Below, piece after piece: positions 25,488-34,206 of a stretch of DNA of 64,000 nt. The translations under genes were made by a program, and so were the position numbers. The first letter of the stretch is position 1. The number at the start of each line of letters is the position of its first letter. The DNA is from Actinomycetales bacterium (GTDB lineage Bacteria; Actinomycetota; Actinomycetes; S36-B12): NCBI GenBank assembly GCA_018970025.1, contig JAGWXF010000016.1:1-64000 (forward strand), read 5' to 3'. The notes under the pieces are model-generated. The model was not told the origin of the DNA. It saw only the letters and a list, made by a program, of their open reading frames with translations, and ran no database searches.

Positions 25488-26921
25488 TCAGGCTTCCCGC
25501 GCCGACGGGACTGCCCCGTAGCGGGTCATGCCGTCGAGCTCGTCCTTGTCGATGCGCCGGGTGAGCCACAGGCCCTCGGCGGCGAACTCCACGCAGGAGG
25601 CGACCAGTCCTGGCGAGGCCGCCATGCGGGGCTCCACGGCGACGACCATGGCCCCGAGGCCCTCGACCGCCGAGCCGTCCTGCGCGATCGCATCGAGGAT
25701 GGCAGCCGCGGAGGTGACGTCGGAGGTCTGCAGGGCGTTGCCGGCGTCGAACCACGCCACCATGCCGGTGAGGAAGGGCCGGCTCGGCTTGCCGCCGAGC
25801 CTGGCCCGCCAGGCGTCGGCCGTCGCGCGGCGGGCGAGCAGGGCCAGCGCCTGCTCCTCCTGGCCCTCCTCGCTCACATCGAACTCGACCTTGCCCAGGA
25901 GGGAGGGGACGATGTCGGCCAGGTCGCCGATCCGGGCGACCGGCTCGTCATCGCCGGCGATCGCTGACCGTCGCAGCGCAGCGCCGGAGAGCTCCTCCAC
26001 GCACGCGATGGCGAAGCGGGCGGACACCCCGCTGCGCTGATCGATGGCGGGGGACTCGCGTACCGACCGGGTGAAGCGGGCGACGACCTCCAGCAGGTGC
26101 TCGGGGATCACCGCCTCGATGCTCGCCTCCTGGCGCAGCAGCTCGACCTCGAGCTCCAGGGTGAGCGGGTAGTGGGTGCGGATCTCGGCCCCGAAGCGGT
26201 CCTTCAGGGGCGTGATGATGCGACCGCGGTTGGTGTAGTCCTCCGGGTTCGCGCTGGCGACGACCAGCATGTCCAGGGGCAGCCGCAGGGTGTAGCCGCG
26301 CACCTGGATATCCCGCTCCTCCAGGACGTTCAGCAGCGCGACCTGGATCCGCTCGGCGAGGTCCGGCAGCTCGTTGACCGCGAAGATGCCGCGGTTGGTC
26401 CGCGGGACCAGGCCGAAGTGGATGGTCTCGAGGTCGCCGAGCGCCCGGCCCTCGGCCACCTTCACGGGGTCGACGTCGCCGATCAGGTCGCCGACGGAGG
26501 TATCGGGAGTGGCGAGCTTCTCGCCGTAGCGCTCACTGCGGTGCAGCCAGGCGATGGGCAGGTCGTCGCCGAGCTCGGCCGACAGCCGCCGGCACTGCGC
26601 GCAGCCCGGGCGCGTCGGGTCGTCGTGGACCTGGCAGCCGGCGATCACCGGGATCCACTCGTCCAGCAGGCCGATCAGCGAGCGGATCAGCCTGGTCTTG
26701 CCCTGGCCGCGCTCGCCGAGCAGGACGATGTCGTGGCCGGCGAGCAGGGCACGCTCGACCTGCGGGCCGACGGTCTCCTCGAAGCCGACGATGCCCGGCA
26801 GGCTCGGCTCGCCGGCACGCAGTCGTGCCAGCAGGTTGTCGCGGATCTCCTGCTTGACGGTGCGTGCGTGGTAGCCGGATGCGCGCAGCGCGCCGGCGGT
26901 CGTGGGCAGGTCATCGGTCAC
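25488..26921 (-). CDS. MoxR/magnesium-chelatase-type AAA+ ATPase
   Basis: A 477-residue AAA+ ATPase with Walker A LLGERGQGKTRLI (about residues 68-80), a short cysteine cluster GCQVHDDPTRPGCAQC that could bind zinc, and a GIFAVNELPDLAERIQVALLNVLEE region. Sensor-type ASANPEDYTNRGRIITPLKDRFG follows. The fold matches BchI/ChlI-like ATPases that work with VWA proteins. ATG 26921 starts a two-gene operon with the VWA gene downstream. No chlorophyll or cobalamin genes are nearby, so a true metal chelatase role is not implied. Confidence 0.85.
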   Translation of the reverse strand: MTDDLPTTAGALRASGYHARTVKQEIRDNLLARLRAGEPSLPGIVGFEETVGPQVERALLAGHDIVLLGERGQGKTRLIRSLIGLLDEWIPVIAGCQVHDDPTRPGCAQCRRLSAELGDDLPIAWLHRSERYGEKLATPDTSVGDLIGDVDPVKVAEGRALGDLETIHFGLVPRTNRGIFAVNELPDLAERIQVALLNVLEERDIQVRGYTLRLPLDMLVVASANPEDYTNRGRIITPLKDRFGAEIRTHYPLTLELEVELLRQEASIEAVIPEHLLEVVARFTRSVRESPAIDQRSGVSARFAIACVEELSGAALRRSAIAGDDEPVARIGDLADIVPSLLGKVEFDVSEEGQEEQALALLARRATADAWRARLGGKPSRPFLTGMVAWFDAGNALQTSDVTSAAAILDAIAQDGSAVEGLGAMVVAVEPRMAASPGLVASCVEFAAEGLWLTRRIDKDELDGMTRYGAVPSAREA

Positions 26922-26979
26922 CTGAGGACCGTACGCCCCATCCCGGCCGGACGCTGATCGGCCTGGCGCGCCGGACCGG

Positions 26980-28329
26980 CTAGGCCGTGGCGTCGAATGC
27001 CTCGGCCACGACGTCGAAGGCCTCCTCGAGCAGGTGCTGGGGGATCGACAGCGGGGGCAGGAAGCGCAGCACGTTGCCGTACGTCCCGGTCGTCAGGGTG
27101 ACGACCCCGGCCGCGTGGCAGTGCGCGCTGACGGCCGAGGTCCGCGCCGCATCGGGCTCCATCGTGCCGGGCACCACGAGCTCGACGGCCAGCATGGCCC
27201 CCCGGCCGCGGACGTCGCCGATCGCCGGGTGCGCCGCCTGCAGTGCCCGCAGCCGCGGCATCACCGTCGCCTGGATGTCGCGGGCGATCGCGGGTGCGTC
27301 GTTGTCCTCCATCCAGCGGATGGCACCGAGGGCACCGGCGCAGGCCACCGGGTTGCCGCCGTAGGTGCCGCCGAGGCCACCGGCATGCACGGCATCCATG
27401 AGCTCCGCACGGCCGGTGACACCGGCCAGGGGCATCCCGCCGGCGATGCCCTTCGCGGTGGTGATGAGATCCGGGACGATGCCCTCGTGCTCGCTGGCGA
27501 ACCACTGGCCGGTGCGGCAGAAGCCCGACTGGATCTCGTCCGAGATGAACACGATCCCGTTCGCTCGAGCGAAGTCGACCAGCGCCGGCAGGAACCCGGG
27601 TGCCGGGGCGATGAACCCGCCCTCGCCCTGCAGTGGCTCGATGAGGATGGCGGCGACATTGCCCGCGCCGATCTCCTTCTCGATGCGGGTGATCGCCATC
27701 GCCGCCAGCTCGGGCCCGGACAGGCCGCGGTCGCGGAATGGATACGAGGTCGGCACCCGGTAGATCTCGGGTGCGAACGGGCCGAATCCCTGCTTGTACG
27801 GCATGTTCTTCGCCGTCAGGCCCATGGTGAGGTTGGTGCGTCCGTGGTAGCCGTGCTCGAAGACCACGACCGCTGCGCGCCCGGTCGCCAGCCGGGCGAC
27901 CTTCACCGCGTTCTCGACGGCCTCGGCGCCGGAGTTGAACAGGGCCGAGCGCTTCTCGTGGTCGCCCGGGGTGAGCCGGTTGAGGGCCTCGCACACCTCG
28001 ACGTACCCGGCATAGGGGGTCACCATGAAGCAGGTATGCGTGAACGCCTCCACCTGCGCCTGCACCCCGGCGACCACGTCGGGATTGGCATTGCCCACGG
28101 TGGTCACGGCGATCCCGGAGCCGAGGTCGATGAGGCTGTTGCCGTCCGCATCGACCAGGATGCCCCCGCCGGCCCTGGTGACGTAGACGGGGAGCATGAC
28201 GCCGACGCCCGCGGAGACCGCTGCGGTCTTGCGGGCGTGCATCGCCAGCGAGGCAGGCCCGGGAATGGCGGTCACCAGCCGCCGCTCCTGCACGATGTCA
28301 TTGACGGCGCGCTCGGTCATCAGGGTCAT
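26980..28329 (-). CDS. gabT: 4-aminobutyrate aminotransferase family (class III PLP)
   Basis: A 449-residue class III aminotransferase. It has GSGIAVTTVGNANPDVV, the PLP phosphate-binding LFNSGAEAVENAVKVAR, the aromatic GYHGRTNLTMGLT, the FISDEIQSGFCRTG aspartate motif and the lysine in TTAKGIAGGMPLAG. It fits GabT, which converts 4-aminobutyrate and 2-oxoglutarate to succinate semialdehyde and glutamate. ATG 28329 lies four bases from GGAGG; ATG 28320 is an alternative. The open frame continues far upstream across the divergent ZIP gene and is not coding there. No succinate-semialdehyde dehydrogenase gene is adjacent. Confidence 0.9.
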   Translation of the reverse strand: MTLMTERAVNDIVQERRLVTAIPGPASLAMHARKTAAVSAGVGVMLPVYVTRAGGGILVDADGNSLIDLGSGIAVTTVGNANPDVVAGVQAQVEAFTHTCFMVTPYAGYVEVCEALNRLTPGDHEKRSALFNSGAEAVENAVKVARLATGRAAVVVFEHGYHGRTNLTMGLTAKNMPYKQGFGPFAPEIYRVPTSYPFRDRGLSGPELAAMAITRIEKEIGAGNVAAILIEPLQGEGGFIAPAPGFLPALVDFARANGIVFISDEIQSGFCRTGQWFASEHEGIVPDLITTAKGIAGGMPLAGVTGRAELMDAVHAGGLGGTYGGNPVACAGALGAIRWMEDNDAPAIARDIQATVMPRLRALQAAHPAIGDVRGRGAMLAVELVVPGTMEPDAARTSAVSAHCHAAGVVTLTTGTYGNVLRFLPPLSIPQHLLEEAFDVVAEAFDATA

Positions 28330-28396
28330 GATTCCTCCGATCAGCCGTGGCCTACGGTGCCCGGCAGGTACCAGCGGTCTGGGGAGAGGATGCCAC

Positions 28397-29179
28397 ATGC
28401 AGGCAGGCGGCGTCGGGCTCGCGCTGCTCGTCACGACGCTGGCCGGACTGGCGACGTCCATCGGGAGCCTGCTCGCGATGGCGATCCGCCCGTCGAATCG
28501 CTGGGCCACCACCCTGGCCATGGGGTTCAGCGCCGGCGCGATGCTGCTGATCTCCTTCGTGGAGCTGCTGCCGGCCGCCGCGGCCCAGTTCGGCGGCGGT
28601 TCGCGCGGGACGTGGCTGACCCTGGCGGCATTCCTCGTCGCCTTCGGCCTGGCTGCCGTCGCGGATGCACTCGTGCCCGAGGAGCCGACTCCGGCGGCCG
28701 GCGGGATCCGCCCCGGGCAGGTGAGCGTGCGCGCGGCGGCCTTCGTGGCCGTGGCCATTGCGGTGCACAACATCCCGGAGGGGATGGCGACGTTCTTCCT
28801 GTCCCTTGACCAGGCGGCGATCGGCATCTCGGTGGCCGTCGCTGTGGCCCTGCACAACATCCCGGAGGGCATCGCCGTGTCGGCGCCGATCCTGGCCGCG
28901 ACCGGCAGCAGGGCGCGCGCCTTTGCCTACTCCAGTCTCAGCGGCCTGGCCGAGCCGCTCGGGGCGGTGCTGGCGTACCTCGTCCTGGCGCCCTTCCTCA
29001 GCGATGCCCTCTTCGGCGTGCTGTCCGCTGCAGTTGCCGGGCTGATGGTCTACGTGTCCATCCACCAGGTCGTGCCGCTGGCGCACCGCAGCGAGCTGCC
29101 GAGGCCGGCGGTGATCGGGGTGCTCGGCGGGATGGCCGTGATGGGCTGCTCGATGGCACTGCTGGGCCTGACGATGTAG
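28397..29179 (+). CDS. ZIP-family metal transporter (ZupT-like)
   Basis: A 260-residue transporter with eight helices and two HNIPEG motifs (about residues 123 and 152), the metal-binding signature of ZIP proteins, plus SFVELLPAAAA. It imports divalent cations such as Zn2+ or Fe2+. ATG 28397 follows GGGGAGAGG by several bases. It is divergent from gabT with a 67-base gap that must hold both promoters. Confidence 0.92.
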   Translation: MQAGGVGLALLVTTLAGLATSIGSLLAMAIRPSNRWATTLAMGFSAGAMLLISFVELLPAAAAQFGGGSRGTWLTLAAFLVAFGLAAVADALVPEEPTPAAGGIRPGQVSVRAAAFVAVAIAVHNIPEGMATFFLSLDQAAIGISVAVAVALHNIPEGIAVSAPILAATGSRARAFAYSSLSGLAEPLGAVLAYLVLAPFLSDALFGVLSAAVAGLMVYVSIHQVVPLAHRSELPRPAVIGVLGGMAVMGCSMALLGLTM

Positions 29180-29242
29180 CGACCCCGGTCACGACCCGCG
29201 GGCATCGCACCTCCCATCAGCGCGGGCCGGTAGTGTCCGGCC

Positions 29243-29545
29243 ATGCCGACCTGGGTACTGCACGTCTTCGGCAATCTCGGCGTGCTGATGGTGCTCGCCG
29301 CCTACTTCCTGGTGTCCAGTGGCCGGCTGCCGGCACGCTCAGTCGGCTACCAGGGCCTGAACCTCGCCGGGGGCATCATCTTGACCGCCTACTCCTGGCT
29401 GCTGTTCGCCTGGGCCTCGGTCGCATTGAACGTCATCTGGGCGGCCATCGCCGTCACCTCGCTGATCCGCAACGTCTGGATCCCGCGCAGGCGAGGCAGC
29501 ACGGATCATCCGAATCTGGGGGAGACGCATGTTCAAGGCACGTGA
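29243..29545 (+). CDS. CBU_0592-family small membrane protein
   Basis: A 100-residue protein with three hydrophobic helices (GNLGVLMVLAAYFLVSSG, GYQGLNLAGGIILTAYSWL, ALNVIWAAIAVTSLIRNVW) matching the CBU_0592 membrane family of unknown function. Its end overlaps the bioY start by 17 bases, so it may be the first gene of the biotin operon or be coupled to it. No biotin-related role is known for the family. Confidence 0.8.
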   Translation: MPTWVLHVFGNLGVLMVLAAYFLVSSGRLPARSVGYQGLNLAGGIILTAYSWLLFAWASVALNVIWAAIAVTSLIRNVWIPRRRGSTDHPNLGETHVQGT

Positions 29546-30122
29546 TGCCGCGCTGATCGCCATGTTCGCGGCCCTGACCGCCGTCCTCGGCCTTCCGGGA
29601 GCCCTGTCTCCCTTCGGGGCGAGCGTGCCCATCACCCTGCAGTCGCTCGGGCCGATGCTGGCCGGCGCGATCCTGGGCTGGAAGCGGGCGACCGCCAGCG
29701 CCATCGTGTTCCTGCTGCTGGTGGCGATCGGCCTGCCCTTGCTGGCCGGTGGTCGCGGCGGGCTCGGGGTCTTCGTCGGGCCGAGCGCGGGCTACCTGTT
29801 CGGGTGGATCGCTGGCACGGCCGTGATCGGGGCACTGGTACAGGCGCGGCTACCGCGGTTCACCTGGTGGTGGACGGCCGTGTCGATCCTCATCGGCGGG
29901 ATCGGCGTGGTCTACCTGCTCGGCGTGCCGGTGCTGGCGATGGTCACGAAGACCGATGGGCTCATGGCGACCGCCGCGGCGGCGGCCGTCTACCTGCCCG
30001 GTGACCTGGTCAAGGTGGTGATCGCGACGACCGTGGCGGTGGGCGTCCATCGGGCCTATCCCGACCTGCTGCCGGGGCTCCGTGCCCGCGTGAGCCAGCC
30101 GGGATCCCTCCCGCCGGCCTGA
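29529..30122 (+). CDS. bioY: Biotin ECF transporter S component BioY
   Basis: A 197-residue BioY protein with six helices and the family features ALSPFGASVPITLQSLGPMLAGAILGWKRA and GGRGGLGVFVGPSAGYLFGW. It binds biotin in the membrane and works with an ECF energising module. GGGGGAGA precedes ATG 29529. In this window the module genes bioM and bioN lie at 32380 and 33064, separated from bioY by an acyl-adenylate ligase and a thiolase on the same strand. Confidence 0.92.
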   Translation: MFKARDAALIAMFAALTAVLGLPGALSPFGASVPITLQSLGPMLAGAILGWKRATASAIVFLLLVAIGLPLLAGGRGGLGVFVGPSAGYLFGWIAGTAVIGALVQARLPRFTWWWTAVSILIGGIGVVYLLGVPVLAMVTKTDGLMATAAAAAVYLPGDLVKVVIATTVAVGVHRAYPDLLPGLRARVSQPGSLPPA

Positions 30123-30135
30123 TCGGCTCGAGCCG

Positions 30136-31203
30136 GTGCAGCCAGTGGTCATCGCCCGCGGCGACGAGCGCACGCGGCTCGCATCCGTCCTCGAGGCACG
30201 GCAGCATGACCTCCCCCTGATCGTCCCGCCGGCGCCCGACCAGGCCCGGCCCGACATGAGCGTCCCGGACGGCCACCTGGTGGTATTCACCTCCGGCTCC
30301 ACCACGGCCGGTCGCGGCATCCTGCGCACCCATGCCTCATGGTCGGCCAGCCTGGATCCCCTGACCGATGCCATCGGGCTGCAGCCCTCGGACCGGGTGT
30401 GCGTGCTGGGCTCCCTGCGTACCACGCTGGCGCTGTATGGGGCCATCCATGCGGCCCACGTGACCGGGGAGGTGATCCTCGCGGACGAGCCACGGGATGC
30501 GGCGACGGTGGCGCATGCGGTGCCGGCCGCGGCGGCCGCCCTGCTCGAGCGGCCGCCCGCCGACCTGCGGCTCATCGTCGTGGCCGGCGACCGGGTGCCA
30601 GGCTCGCTGCGTCGGCTGGCCGAGCAGCGCGGCATTGCGCTCGTGGAGTACTACGGCGCAACCGAGCTGTCCTTCGTGGCGCTGCGCCGAGACGGCTCGG
30701 CACCCGGCCTGGAGGCCTTCCCGGGCGTGCGGGTGCGCATCGCGGACGGGGTCATCTGGGCGTCGTCCGACTACCTCGCCGTGGGCTATGCCGGTCCGGA
30801 CGATCGAGTGGCCGCAGGGCCGGGGCGATGGGAGGACGGCTGGGCGACCGTCGGGGATCGCGGATCGTGGCTGGGGGGTCGGCTCATCGTCGAGGGCCGA
30901 GGGGACGCGGCCGTGACGGTCGGCGGGCATACCGTCCACCTCGATGACGTGGAGGCGTACCTGCGGACGGGGTCCGGCAACGAGGAGATCGCCCTGGCCG
31001 GCGTGGCCCATCCGAGCCTGGGCGCGGTGATCGTGGCGGTCGCCGGGGGCGACCTGGCCGGCCTGGAGGCCCTGCGCGACCTGGCCCGCGCACTCCCGGA
31101 GCCGGAGCGGCCGCGGCGCTGGACCCTGGTCGAGCGGCTGCCGCGCACGGCTGCGGGCAAGGTCGACCGGGGCGCCGTGGCCGGCATCGCGCAGGGCGGC
31201 TGA
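30136..31203 (+). CDS. Short AMP-dependent acyl-CoA synthetase/ligase
   Basis: A 355-residue adenylate-forming enzyme. It keeps the P-loop VFTSGSTTAGRG (without the usual lysine), the EYYGATELSF motif, an SSDYLAVGYAG linker and the C-terminal lysine RTAAGKVDRG. Most family members exceed 500 residues; this one lacks much of the N-terminal subdomain, as in short MenE-like ligases. It would activate a carboxylic acid to its CoA ester. It sits 13 bases after bioY and three before a thiolase. A pimelate or biotin-precursor substrate is possible but only inferred from position. Start GTG 30136. Confidence 0.8.
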   Translation: MQPVVIARGDERTRLASVLEARQHDLPLIVPPAPDQARPDMSVPDGHLVVFTSGSTTAGRGILRTHASWSASLDPLTDAIGLQPSDRVCVLGSLRTTLALYGAIHAAHVTGEVILADEPRDAATVAHAVPAAAAALLERPPADLRLIVVAGDRVPGSLRRLAEQRGIALVEYYGATELSFVALRRDGSAPGLEAFPGVRVRIADGVIWASSDYLAVGYAGPDDRVAAGPGRWEDGWATVGDRGSWLGGRLIVEGRGDAAVTVGGHTVHLDDVEAYLRTGSGNEEIALAGVAHPSLGAVIVAVAGGDLAGLEALRDLARALPEPERPRRWTLVERLPRTAAGKVDRGAVAGIAQGG

Positions 31204-31206
31204 GCG

Positions 31207-32346
31207 ATGCGGGTGGATGACCTGACCCCGGTAGTCGTCGCAGCTCGGCGCACGGCGATCGCGACCGCCGGGCACCAGTTCGCCGGCCTGACGGCGGCCG
31301 AGCTGGCCGCCCCCGTCCTGCAGGCCCTGCTGGCCGACGTGCACCTGATGCCGTCGGCCGATACCGGGCCCGAGGTCGACGACGTCATCCTGGGGGTGGC
31401 CAGAAGTCCCGGGGGCAATCCGGCACGGGTGGCTGCTCTGCTCGCCGGCATGGACGTGGCCGTGCCGGCCGTCACGGTCGACCGGCAGTGCGGCAGCGGA
31501 CTGGCGGGGATCATGCTGGCGGCCGACATGGTGCGGGCCGGCAGTGCGACCGTCGTGCTGGCCGGCGGGGCGGAGAGCGCGAGCACGGCACCGCCGGGCC
31601 GGGCGGCCTTCGCCCCTGCGTCTATCGGCGATCCGGAGATGGGCCCGGCAGCGGAGGACCTCGCCGACGCCTGCTCGATCAGCCGCGAGCGGCAGGACGC
31701 CTACGCCGAGCGCTCACATGCCCGCGCGCTCGCGGCCGACCTCTCCACGGAGATCGTGCCCATTGACGGCCTGGTGCGTGATGCGCGTCCGCGTCGGATG
31801 CGGCCCGCGGCCCTTGCGCGCATGCCCGCTGCCTTCCGCCCGGGCGGGACGGTGACGGCCGGCAACAGCTGCGGCATCAGCGACGGGGCAGCGGCGGTGG
31901 CGGTCGTGCCGGAGTGGTGGCGGGCCGAGCGGGGGCTAGCCGGGCTCGCCCTTCGAGCCTGGTGCTCGGTCGGCGTGGACCCGCGGCTGCCGGGGATCGG
32001 CCCAGTGCCCGCCGTCGGGCGGGTGCTGGAGCAGGCCGGGATGCAGCTGAGTGCCGTCGACGTGCTGGAGATCACCGAGGCGTTCGCCGCGCAGGTGCTC
32101 GCCGTGACCGATCGCCTGGGCCTGGATGCGCTGGGCGTCGATGCCGATCGCATCTGCCCGCTCGGCGGGGCCATTGCCATCGGCCATCCCTGGGGGGCAT
32201 CCGGTGCGATCGCGATGGTCCGGCTGTTCACCCTGCTGGTCCGGGCACCGCATGCTGATGCGGATCGAGGCCCTGGCGTGGGGATCGCCACGTGCGCGGT
32301 CGGCGGCGGCATGGGCCTGGCGGCCCTGGTCGAGCGGGTTGGGTAG
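31207..32346 (+). CDS. Thiolase (acetyl-CoA acetyltransferase family)
   Basis: A 379-residue thiolase. The nucleophilic cysteine is in VDRQCGSGLAGIMLAADMV (about residue 97). The catalytic histidine is in GGAIAIGHPWGASGAIA and the second cysteine in IATCAVGGGMG. The usual NEAFA is TEAFAAQ here. It condenses or cleaves acyl-CoA chains in the cytosol. Between the short ligase and bioM, it is presumably part of the biotin-linked operon. Its stop lies within a 26-base direct duplication shared with the bioM leader. Confidence 0.88.
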   Translation: MRVDDLTPVVVAARRTAIATAGHQFAGLTAAELAAPVLQALLADVHLMPSADTGPEVDDVILGVARSPGGNPARVAALLAGMDVAVPAVTVDRQCGSGLAGIMLAADMVRAGSATVVLAGGAESASTAPPGRAAFAPASIGDPEMGPAAEDLADACSISRERQDAYAERSHARALAADLSTEIVPIDGLVRDARPRRMRPAALARMPAAFRPGGTVTAGNSCGISDGAAAVAVVPEWWRAERGLAGLALRAWCSVGVDPRLPGIGPVPAVGRVLEQAGMQLSAVDVLEITEAFAAQVLAVTDRLGLDALGVDADRICPLGGAIAIGHPWGASGAIAMVRLFTLLVRAPHADADRGPGVGIATCAVGGGMGLAALVERVG

Positions 32347-32379
32347 GCGAGCATGGTCGAGCGGGTTGGGTAGGCGAGC
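32327..32379. repeat. 26-bp direct duplication at the thiolase/bioM junction
   Basis: Two identical 26-base copies (32327-32352 and 32354-32379) one base apart span the end of the thiolase gene and the space before bioM. The first copy holds the last thiolase codons and stop. The second is non-coding and abuts the bioM GTG. Identity points to a recent tandem duplication that lengthened the spacer. Confidence 0.9.
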
Positions 32380-33060
32380 GTGATCGAGTTCGACGGCGTG
32401 CGGCACTGGTTCGGCGACCGGCTCGTCCTGCAGGACATCTCGCTGACGCTGGAGGATCGGCGGGTCGCGATCATCGGTGCGAACGGATCGGGCAAGTCCA
32501 CCCTGATCCGGATGATCAATGGGCTGGTCGTGCCCAGCCAGGGCCGGGTCCTCGTCCACGGTCGGGATACCGCAGCCCAGGGCCGCGAGGTGCGCAGGCT
32601 GGTGTCCTTCCTGTTCTCCGACCCGGATGCGCAGATCGTGATGCCGACGGTGCAGGAGGATGTCGCGTTCTCCCTGCGCCGCCATCGGCTCCCGGCCGCC
32701 GAGGCGGCCCAGCGGGTGGCCGGCGCGCTGGAGCTCGTGGGCATCGGCGACCTGGCCGAGCAGCCGGCCCATGCGCTCTCCAGCGGGCAGAAGCAGCTGC
32801 TGGCCGCCGCCGCGATCCTGGTGACCGAGCCCAGCATCCTGGTGTGCGATGAGCCGACCACCCTGCTCGACCTGTCCAACACCAGGCGGCTGATGCGGCT
32901 GATCGACGGCCTGCCGCAGCAGGTCGTCCTGGTGACCCATGACCTGTCGCTTATCCGCTCATGGGAGCGGGTGATCGTCCTCGACGGCGGGCGGGTGGTC
33001 TGTGATGGCCCGGGCGATGCCTCGGTGGCGGCGTACCTGCGGCTGCACGAGGAGGACTGA
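32380..33060 (+). CDS. bioM: Biotin ECF transporter ATPase BioM
   Basis: A 226-residue CbiO-type ATPase with Walker A IIGANGSGKSTLIRMINGL (near residue 35), a Q-loop FLFSDPDAQIVMPTVQEDVAFS, signature ALSSGQKQLLAAAAIL, Walker B ILVCDEPTTLLD and the switch VTHDLS. GTG 32380 is the family-consistent start. With bioN it forms the energising module for BioY. It is four bases upstream of bioN. Confidence 0.92.
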   Translation: MIEFDGVRHWFGDRLVLQDISLTLEDRRVAIIGANGSGKSTLIRMINGLVVPSQGRVLVHGRDTAAQGREVRRLVSFLFSDPDAQIVMPTVQEDVAFSLRRHRLPAAEAAQRVAGALELVGIGDLAEQPAHALSSGQKQLLAAAAILVTEPSILVCDEPTTLLDLSNTRRLMRLIDGLPQQVVLVTHDLSLIRSWERVIVLDGGRVVCDGPGDASVAAYLRLHEED

Positions 33061-33063
33061 CCG

Positions 33064-33744
33064 ATGGCCGGCAGGGGTCGCGTGCGTCCGCCCGCGGTCT
33101 GGAGCATCCCGGTCGGGATCTACCACCCGGGGAGCTCGGTGCTGCACCGGCTGCCGGTCGGCGCGAAGCTGGTGGCGCTGCTCGTCACGACGTCGATGCT
33201 CGTCCTGCTGCGATCCGGTGCGGTCGTCCTCGCAGGCGCCCTGATAGTGGTCGCCGGCTACGCCCTGGCGCGGATCCCGCCGCGGCTGGCCCTGGCACAG
33301 GCATGGCCACTGCGCTGGTTCGTCCTGATCCTCATCCCGACCCAGGCGTGGCTCGCCGGCTGGCAGACGGCGGCCGTGGTCGTGGGCACGATGCTCATCA
33401 CCGTGCTGCTCGCCGGGCTGGTGACGCTGACGACCCGCACGGCCGATCTGCTGGCCTGGACGGATCGCGCACTCGGCCGGCTACCCGGCGGCGCGATGAT
33501 CTCGCTGATCCTCGTCCTGGCGATCCGGGCTATTGCCGTGCTCTCGGTCCTGCTGCAGCAGGCGCATGAGGCGCGCATGGCGCGGGGCATGCAATGGAGT
33601 GCCCGGGCGCTGGTGACCCCGGTCGTGATCCGCTCCATCGGCTATGCGCACGGCCTCGGCGAGGCGCTGATGGCACGCGGCCTGGACGATGACGCGCCGG
33701 ATCCGCCGGCAGCGGGCCGTGGCCGGCGGGTGCGGCGGGGATGA
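33064..33744 (+). CDS. bioN: Biotin ECF transporter T component BioN
   Basis: A 226-residue CbiQ-type membrane protein with about five helices and two coupling helices ending in Ala-Arg-Gly: EARMARGM and GEALMARGLDD. These transmit ATPase movement to the S component. It is the last gene of the bioY-ligase-thiolase-bioM-bioN run, and converges on the regulator at 33755 with ten bases between. Confidence 0.92.
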   Translation: MAGRGRVRPPAVWSIPVGIYHPGSSVLHRLPVGAKLVALLVTTSMLVLLRSGAVVLAGALIVVAGYALARIPPRLALAQAWPLRWFVLILIPTQAWLAGWQTAAVVVGTMLITVLLAGLVTLTTRTADLLAWTDRALGRLPGGAMISLILVLAIRAIAVLSVLLQQAHEARMARGMQWSARALVTPVVIRSIGYAHGLGEALMARGLDDDAPDPPAAGRGRRVRRG

Positions 33745-33754
33745 GCCCGGGCGG

Positions 33755-34117
33755 CTAGGGCAGCGCGAGCAGTCGGACCTGCTGGGCTGCCGGCCCGTTG
33801 GGATCCCACTCGCCGCTGAGCAGCGCACCGGGGCACTTGCCGTCGAGTGCCGGCCGGTGCCGCCAGAACCAGCGGCGCATCCCGGCCTCGTTGTAGGAGT
33901 GCCCGAGGTCGTAGAGCAGGCGCCGTAGGTAGTCGAGCCGGCCGACGATGTCGGGCGGCGTCGGCTCGCTGCCGGCCACGTAGCGGCGCAGGCTGGTCTG
34001 GCCGATGCCGAGCAGGGCCGCGAGGTCATCTACGCCGAGGATCCGGGTGAGCTCTGCCCACATGAGGTTCGTCGCCGGGATGCCGCGCCTGGCCCGCATG
34101 ACCGGGGAAGTCGTCAT
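33755..34117 (-). CDS. Orphan MbcA/Xre-like antitoxin-type regulator
   Basis: A 120-residue protein with an N-terminal helix-turn-helix-like segment (LTRILGVDDLAALLGIGQTSLRRYVAG). The C-terminal helical half reads YNEAGMRRWFWRHRPALDGKCPGALLSGEW, reminiscent of MbcA/DUF2384 antitoxins. No toxin partner adjoins it: downstream is the convergent bioN, upstream a divergent secreted protein. It may be a solitary DNA-binding regulator. An 18-base triple repeat at 34207-34260 lies about 90 bases upstream of its start. Confidence 0.65.
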   Translation of the reverse strand: MTTSPVMRARRGIPATNLMWAELTRILGVDDLAALLGIGQTSLRRYVAGSEPTPPDIVGRLDYLRRLLYDLGHSYNEAGMRRWFWRHRPALDGKCPGALLSGEWDPNGPAAQQVRLLALP

Positions 34118-34206
34118 GTCAGTTCCTCGCGTGACGTTTGGGCCTTGATCCTATGCATGGGGCGGGTGATTTCACAAGGGGAGAAGGGACGCACGGGTTC
34201 CAGATG

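Noticed and set aside
25488-26921. Magnesium chelatase for chlorophyll or cobalamin
   Set aside because: There is no ChlH/CobN gene or tetrapyrrole cluster in the window; the ATPase/VWA pairing alone is not sufficient.
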